Source: Aricia agestis (taxonomy: Eukaryota > Arthropoda > Insecta > Lepidoptera > Lycaenidae). From it: a stretch of 64,000 bases of DNA. Position numbers and translations under genes: made by a program. The notes beneath the pieces are model-generated. The model had not been told where the DNA came from, made no database searches, and was given only the letters and a program-made list of their open reading frames with translations. Within the stretch, counting starts at the first letter, position 1, and each line of letters starts with the position of its first letter. Location of the stretch: positions 10,160,001-10,224,000 of the forward strand of contig NC_056412.1 of assembly GCF_905147365.1 (NCBI RefSeq), in the 5' to 3' direction. This document shows positions 57,154-64,000 of this stretch, one piece after another.

Positions 57154-57300
57154 GACCTCTGTGGCTCAGTGGTGAGCGCGTTGGTAGCTCAAGCCGGGAG
57201 TCGCGGGTTCGTATCCCGCCGACGGAACAAAAAGTTTTCCATGTTCCCGGGTCTGGATGTGTATTAAATATGTGTATGATATAATAAAAATCTTGAATAT
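57154..57300 (+). mobile_element. tRNA-derived SINE, second family
   Basis: The head gacctctgtggctcagtggt, B-box region gggttcgtatccc (57205-57217) and ggaacaaaaagttttccatg match the reverse copy at 18586-18690. It ends in an AT-rich tail (atataataaaa). Confidence 0.7.
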
Positions 57301-57781
57301 ATTATGTATAGTATAAAAGTATTAAATATATTTCCGTTGTCTGGTACCTGTAACACAAGTCCTTTAGGTACTTAGCACGGGGCCAGACTGACGTGGTGTG
57401 AAGCGTCCGTAGATAAAAAAAACATTCTAGATTCTAGAATATTTACATTGTAATTTGTATCTATTTACATTCGTAAGTTTGATTTTCACCCGTACATAGG
57501 GATCAAAGGAGGAGAGAAGTATTTGGCAGTCTATGTTACGTACTACCTAGGCTGTACTGATTCGATTTTTACTTTTTAGATTAGGTACGTAGATTTTTAT
57601 ATCGCTAACATATTCGAGTCATTCCTTCAGCAAAACTAATAAATGGATAGGAATTTCCGGAGCTGTCACAGAAAATTACTGTCTCTGTATTTTTGTATTT
57701 TGTATAAAGAACTCTACTCTCTAGATATTGGTATACCATAGTATCTCTAGTGTCCTTTTTAAGACATAATTTTAACGAAAC

Positions 57782-57948
57782 AGAACCGACTATAAACAGT
57801 ATTTCCTTATAATAGGATCATCCTTAAAATGTAATCTTTCCTCCAATTAAAAAAAGTTCATACACGACGAAGTTATCCGTGAACAAACATAAAAAGGCTT
57901 ATAAATCTACGGTCAAATTGAGAAACCTCCTTTTTTGAAGTCGGTTAA
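57782..57948. mobile_element. 'AACCGACTT' element, decayed copy
   Basis: gaaccgactataaac at the left and ttttttgaagtcggttaaaa at the right are the inverted family ends. The middle is short and diverged. Confidence 0.5.
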
Positions 57949-58710
57949 AAATATAGGTACCTAAACACAAGTAAGTATTCACTTAAGTAGTCGTATTTAA
58001 GGTGAGTGATGTTTATGGTCTGGTCACACGTGTCGTTTGCCCTTACATGGTCGGTGGCCATGGGTCACTTGCACCGTAATGGTAACCTCGTGCTGCGGTC
58101 AATGCGATACCATCAACATGATATTATGATCTTGTACTTACTCAAATTGCATTTGATAATAGAGAATATTACGCAAATGTCGAATTAGAGGGCGCTACGC
58201 AGCACATACAGTAATAATCCGACCAAAATTCACAATTGACAGAAACGTCAAATTCGAACAAAACGTTTTGTTTGTTGTCTGTGCTGGTGCTGCCGCCTAG
58301 CGTGAAAACATTGCAGTAATATATTCTATAATCTATAACGGCAGCAAAATTCTGTGCAAAAGAGTAGGAATTTGACACAGCCAATAAATACGATACTTTA
58401 ATGTGTATTATCACCTAGGCAAAATTTCATACATTTCTGTTATCCAACTTGGTGTTGGACTCGCAATTATCGAATGTAATTTGACTAAATATTGTTAGTA
58501 ACTTCACGCCTGTCGTAATGGTTTATCCGTCCTACTTGGTTGTGAGAAAACGAACAGAAATTGTCCTAATATGAATTACACACACAATTGAGCACTACAT
58601 TACTCGTGCGGCTTGGTTACAATAAAGCTTGGTTAAAATACAACTATTTTGACTTTTACCTATAGTAGCATCATAAGAAGCTAACATAAAGTATTTCATG
58701 GTTGTAATGA

Positions 58711-58844
58711 CCTGTATTCAGTTTGATTAGTGCGAGTGCAGGTAATTAGTGATTAGGAGAAAATAAAGAACTTGCACTAATCGGTTGCTGTCCACACTCT
58801 GATTACTAATCACCTGCACTTGCACTAATCAAAGTGAATACAGG
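58711..58844. mobile_element. 134-bp MITE
   Basis: cctgtattcagtttgattag, then tgcgagtgcaggt, is inverted at the right end (acctgcacttgcactaatca to gaatacagg) with few mismatches. A second ttgcactaatc lies inside. No clear target duplication. Confidence 0.7.
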
Positions 58845-60223
58845 CCCTGACTAAGTATTTATCTACAGGATATTCGGTATAGTAAATAGTAAATACCACG
58901 ATGTAAACTTAATAGGTATCTGGTATACATTAGAATACCCTTGATCATTTAAATCGCGGTGCACTTCAGATTTTTTTAGAGAGCCAAATAATTCAGTATC
59001 ACCTGTAATATGGAGCCTAATTTTCCAATTTTATTTAAAGTTAATAAAATAACTGTAAGTATGTATCAGGACCATTTGAAGTTTAAATAAGAAATAAAAG
59101 CCTAGAAAGAATGTTTCAGGAAATAAAATCAAAGGGAGCACAAAAAACCAAATACAAGTTTGTTGACATAGTCTCAGAATAGCAGCACAAAGTGTCTGTT
59201 TTGTGTCACTTTGATATCGTTTAACACTCGCACTAACACTTGGAAGTTTTAACAAATGATATTAACTATTTAAGGACTAAGGAGTCTCTTGAAGATTTAT
59301 AATTACTTAATCATCATTTTCTAAGAATTTTTAGCGATTAAACTCAATTTTTTTTTTCAGTAAGATGAGATAAATTATGACCACTCGTAGCAATAAATTC
59401 TTAGTACCTTCCTAGTTCTTGCCAAGTACCTACTAAGGTACATATAACATAAATGTAGAAGTAGCTAACTCTAACCTAACCTAACCATAATCCGTTATGT
59501 CAGTTATTGATCATCAGTCACCATATTATAATAAACGATGTGAATGATTATTGTATTTATAATTTAAGTGATTAACAAAAATAAAACAATTTGAAGCTAA
59601 ATGAAGCTTGTCAGTGGCCCATCATCAGAAATAATTAGCTGTAGGCAGTTACCGCGATACATTCATAATACATTACAAACTGCATAAAGGCTATTTTTGT
59701 TAAAAATATTAATAGAGGAGCAGGTGTGGTGATGTTGGCAGTGGCCAACCGCGCTGAGATTCGCGCAGTGCTAATTGTGTTCATAATAAAGAATAATTCT
59801 ATGAGGCCCTTACGCCGTCATAGCATCGTCTCGCAGCAAAAATAATTTGTCATAAACATTGGTCATTGTGGAGTCATCGGGCAGGTCTTGCCAAAATATG
59901 AGTCAGTCATGTCATTATTCGATGTATTTATATCTGATGAATCCGAATTTGGAATATGAGTCATTGTATTTATAAATGAACTTTTATCGATGAATGTAAA
60001 CAATATAATAATACCCTCATCTTAGTTGGATTATACTAGGGCTGAATGAAATGCACCGGGTAACAGGTTAAAGTTTTATACAACAAATAATATACGGTAC
60101 CCAAAGGCTTTATCGTTACGTGTGCACTGTGCTGCCTTTGCTGGACTTTATAGCAGTTGGAAGAAAGTTCTCTGTACTAGACAAAAGATATGTATTAGTT
60201 TATTGCTTTATTATTTATTATAC

Positions 60224-60373
60224 ACTAGCTGTCCCGGTGAACTTCGTGTCACTTTAAAACCTTCCCTGGACTTCTACGAATATTTTAAGACCAAAATGAA
60301 CCCAATCCGTCCAGCCATTTTCGAGTTTTAGCGCGACTAACACATTTAAAAATCCATTTTTATATATATAGAT
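60224..60373 (+). mobile_element. Short retroelement, 'actagctgtcccggtgaact' family, copy 1
   Basis: It starts actagctgtcccggtgaact and includes ccctggacttctacgaatat, ending tttatatatatagatt. The copy at 63542-63688 is its reverse. Confidence 0.7.
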
Positions 60374-60509
60374 TAAAGACAACGAAGTAGTTGGTCTTAT
60401 TATTTTATTATATAGCATTATAGTACTCTAAATAAATAAATGAACCCAAAGAAATTCAGGGGGAAAATGAGTCTCTTTATATTATAAGGTGGTAGGCCTC
60501 ATGTAGACG

Positions 60510-60544
60510 TTCTAAAAGTGTTAACTTTGTTAACACTTTTAGAA
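60510..60544. repeat. Hairpin with perfect 16-bp arms, 3-nt loop
   Basis: ttctaaaagtgttaac pairs exactly with gttaacacttttagaa after 'ttt'. Confidence 0.7.
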
Positions 60545-61548
60545 ATATTGATTTTTGATTTTTGAGGAAGCGAAAAGAACTCTCTTTCTTTTCAAAGTTT
60601 TTTGACGGTATTTTATGTTTTCGATGACGTTGTATTTTTAACTGATTACAGTTAATTAACGTTGGCCAATTTAACACACTACTAAATAATATAAAAAAAC
60701 CCCTCGCAAAATCCGGGCATAAATAGAATAGTGGTTTTATACCAATCACATATACCTAAAACCTATTAACAGATAGGTACGTTATGTAGAAACTTATTTT
60801 CATTTAATGCAATGTAGAGAATATTGCTTTGACTTAACCAATAGTTAAAATATGTATGCACAAAAATCTACCTTTGCTCTCTTTTGATCGATAGTCAAAG
60901 GAAATATTAATTATTATGCATTCTTCAAGTGAATCATATAGTAAAGCCGTGACTGAATGCGGAAGAAAACAAATTTTTACCGAGCGGCGGTGCATTAAAT
61001 AGAGCACCAGTACTAACGCACTATTTTAGTACTGGAATGTGTGCCGTTCCCTACTTACTATATTTGGAAGAAAAGTAAATAAGTATAGATTTCGATTCAA
61101 ACATAGGATGGCTTTGTTATGTGGTTCCCGAGCGAAAAACTCATTTCAACTAATTTCAAAAAAACGAAGTTGCAGGCAACGTCCGGAATTTAATAATTTA
61201 TAATGTAGACCCAGGTATTAAATATCCAAACTGATGTTATTATTAAATAAAATATATTATATTGTACATTGCACGCGTTTTGTTTCCTTTTTTTAATCAA
61301 GATATTATTGTAGATACAAATTATTACCAGTCACCAGACATTTATTACTAGCTAAAAACCGAACTTTGTGAGGACTCGCGTCGTCAAACCCTGACTATGA
61401 CTGATGATTACCTAACACATCTACATATAAAAAAAAACAAACACCAACTGATGAATGATAATTTAAACACATCTAAGTACATATAAATTACTACGTTTAT
61501 GCACAAATCAATAAGCGTGATAGTTTTTCCGTAAAGTGTACCACAAAG

Positions 61549-63886
61549 GGTTTAGGGTTTTCGGGTTTTTAAAATGAAAACCCGGGTACCCGGGTTTTTC
61601 GGGTTTCCTTAAAATTCAAAGATTAACGATGCAAAAATACTTTAAATATGATTTTCAGCGATTGCCAACACCTTTCCAGTAAAATACTATTTAAATACCA
61701 TAGTGTGCGGTCACGGCAGTGCCCAATCAAGTCTCGAGTGAACGTGACAGCCGTACCGTACTTTTATAGAAGCGACTATTTACATCCCCTATTTTATTAT
61801 ATTATTATATTGAATCTTATCAAAGCTAGGGATTAAGATTTTCGGGCCAAGATTAAGATGTATTACAACAAGCTTCACCTCCAAATTACATATTATATTA
61901 TTAAATGTATTTGTATTTTATGAAATATATAAAAATCTATCCATAATTTTTGAAGACAGTAAATGGAAAAATAACCTTAAATATAAAACGTATGCCAACA
62001 AATCTTTTTTAAATCTTTTACATTTTTATTGCTGATTGTCAAGTTATTAATTTGATGTTAGCATACATTATACCTGTAATTAAATGTTTGTGCCTAGTTT
62101 TTACTTGAAATTGCCTTTTGTCTGCCTTGCTACGGTATGAAGCCGAATGTTCTTTGCAATTTAAGGTAACTTTTCTGTCATCTAACTTAGTAGAAAATCT
62201 TAAATTACTGAAAAATATTACATTACACTACACACCTCGAAGCTTTTTGTAGTCATTAGTTCTAGTCTCAATAGACAAAATTCATGTCAGACCACACTAT
62301 AACATTATGGCAAATGCGTAAGGTTGCTTTTAATGAATTTGGAAGATTACCCCATGGTTAGCATGCTGTTACACACAAGAAATTGTCTCTGGCGCTGGTG
62401 CTGGTAAAAACTCTGCTTGTTATATTTCATCTCGATTCACTAAAATCACGTGTTTTAATAATTCCGCAGTGAGTATGACATCCACGGCCGGCTAAAGAAA
62501 GCCACCATTCGTTCTATTATGTGTTACCAACATCAGTCTCTCAAGCAATGAAAAGCAATCTGCCGCATTTTCCAGACCGCAATACAAAAATATGGATTCA
62601 GATTATACTTGGTGGAAAGTCCTCGGTATGGTTTTGTCAGTTTCTAGGGGCTGGTTGCTTTCCTGGAACCTTTTTACTGATTGCATAGTCTTAATATTGT
62701 CGCTTTTTGTTATGTTGTGAATATAACAAAAAATTACAAATAACATAACGACAAACAAAAACCTTTAAGGGTTTTTAGTAAGTTAGACGACTGAAAATAA
62801 TGACTTTAAATTGCAAAGAAGACTGGGCGTCATACCGCAGCAGAGCACAAAAAATATTTTTAGTAAAAATAATGCCAAACATCGATAAGTATAAATTATT
62901 ACTATTAATTTGACAATCAGCAATAAAAATATCTCATTCGAATGAAATTTTCAGTTTATAAAACGAAATAAAGATTTGTTGACTTATCATTGATCTTATG
63001 ACTGTAGAAACCTGTGATTGCTTTAGAAACGATAAAATTCGGAAAAGTGTTTTAATAATGTGTTATAAATACTAAAAAATAATCACTGTTCCATACACTG
63101 TCTTCAAAAATTCCTGACAGGATATTCCAAAAATACAAATATCCCGAAGACTTTGTTGATGGGTGTATTTTATCAGCAATTACGGTCCATACAAGTTTCA
63201 ACGTTTTGTCACTAACTAGTGGCTGACTTGCCCATCATCAAAAGTCTACGATACTTTCAGCAGACTTAGAAGTAAGAACCCTTTGAAGCTCTCCATACTT
63301 TATTTTGTAAACCTTTGATCACATAATAAACAAAACTGTGGTCAATCACTGAATGTTGATTGAAAACTATAAAATAAGTTTAACAAGACTTGGAATTTTT
63401 AAAATATGAAGGTATTATTAATTATTATTAATAAATATTTTTTATGACGTTTAGTCTTTAATGCTCTTAAAACGAAACTTTAACTTTAAAACATTATATT
63501 TTGTTTAATTATGACCAATATAAATAATTAAACCTATACAATCTATAATATAAAAATGAGTCACTGAATGTGTTGCTAAGCGCAAAACTCGAGAACGGCT
63601 GAACGGATTGGGCTAATTTTAGTCTTAAAATATTCGTAGAAGTCCAGGGATGGTTTTTAAGTGACACGAAGTTCACCAGACAGCTAGTATGTTATAAAAA
63701 TAAATAATTTGTATGTTAGTTTGTTATAAATGCCTTAAATCAGGTCTGGCCTTTATTAATTATCAAAAAAACGAAAAACCCGAAAAGCTCGAAAAAGCCG
63801 AAAAGTTCCATTTTTGAAACCCGGGTTTTTTCATGATCCCAAAACCCGGGTTTTCGGGTTTCGGGAAAACCCGGTCTCGATGCCCT
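61549..63886. mobile_element. 2.3-kb insertion with cccgggttttcggg-rich ends, probably a decayed hAT-type element
   Basis: Both ends are made of inverted 'aacccgggttttcggg' runs (61556-61610 and 63766-63872). The outermost bases TAGGG and CCCTA would fit hAT. The interior is AT-rich and I saw no intact transposase. No clear 8-bp duplication was found. A reverse short retroelement lies inside (63542-63688). Confidence 0.5.
63542..63688 (-). mobile_element. Short retroelement, copy 2, reverse
   Basis: It reads tctataatataaaaatgagt at the left and ends gacacgaagttcaccagaca, gctagt, matching 60224-60373 in reverse (agaagtccaggga, ggctgaacggattggg). Confidence 0.7.
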
Positions 63887-64000
63887 AGTTGTGGGACATA
63901 CTAGGGCTCGCTTCGCTCGCCTTGATGAAAGGCGTTTTTTAAGAATCATATTGTTTTTTTTTTATAACAATAATTAAGCCCTACTGCCTTACACATCAAT

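Larger units (their letters stand above)
61347..63926 (+). mobile_element. Copy 2 of the 'accgaactttgtgagg' repeat, split by a large insertion
   Basis: The left part (61347-61548) starts actagctaaaaaccgaactt and runs through cacaaatcaataagcgtgat and ccgtaaagtgtaccacaaa. The right part (from about 63887) resumes with gttgtgggacatactagggc and tcgcttcgctcgccttgat. Between them is a 2.3-kb insertion. Confidence 0.65.
42510..64000. other. Gene-poor, repeat-rich intergenic region
   Basis: No confident host gene was found in this 21 kb. It carries a LINE, MITEs, RTE-like fragments and hairpins listed separately, and a possible promoter near 47870. Stretches with nothing I can name: 45000-45540, 45580-46390, 47080-47810, 48050-48390, 48490-49220, 50450-51230, 51400-51850, 52000-52660, 53100-53580, 55460-55850, 56410-57150, 57310-57780, 57950-58700, 58850-60220, 60550-61340 and the inside of 61600-63540. 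Confidence 0.7.

Noticed and set aside
57154..57226. tRNA gene
   Set aside because: It continues into the same body as the reverse copy at 18586-18690; SINE head.
59468..59487. Telomere-like (CCTAA)n
   Set aside because: Only about three units; too short to be more than chance.

Overview
The window looks like nuclear DNA from a lepidopteran insect (moth or butterfly). It is AT-rich and intron-rich. It carries many copies of short retroelement fragments beginning 'actagctgttgcccgcgac' and ending 'ataatattagtataga', which I know as a lepidopteran hallmark. There are only two protein-coding genes, both on the + strand and both insect-like. Almost everything else is transposon debris, fold-back elements and a few GC-rich unique islands.

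Gene 1 is a Phox2-type paired-like homeobox gene (Drosophila PHDP, vertebrate PHOX2A/B). Three coding exons are visible: 6262-6458, 33306-33507 and 36064-36260. They encode the last 197 residues, including the whole homeodomain. The intron at homeodomain position 46/47 is 26.8 kb long. The 3'UTR ends near 36885 behind an AATAAA. The N-terminal exon or exons were not found and probably lie upstream of the window.

Gene 2 is a complete four-exon muscle protein 20 gene (Mp20, calponin/transgelin family, 184 residues; exons 40616-40645, 40830-41041, 41345-41465, 42064-42255). It has a TATA box, an initiator at the expected spacing, a MEF2-like site upstream and a polyadenylation signal. The two genes share a strand but nothing suggests they are functionally linked: one is a neural transcription factor, the other a muscle actin-binding protein.

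The rest by region: 1-6261 is upstream flank or intron, with retroelement copies and a GC-rich island. 6459-33305 is the giant intron, with a hAT element (perfect 8-bp target duplication), a relic of the same family, two TTAA-flanked MITEs, tRNA-derived SINEs, an unclassified TIR element, and GC-rich islands that may be enhancers. 36886-40500 is intergenic. 42510-64000 is gene-poor and contains a 5'-truncated LINE of I/R1 type with a 16-bp target duplication, nested in a repeat that has uninterrupted relatives elsewhere in the window, plus many hairpins. A TATA/initiator pair near 47870, followed by a short signal-peptide-like ORF, is the only hint of another gene.
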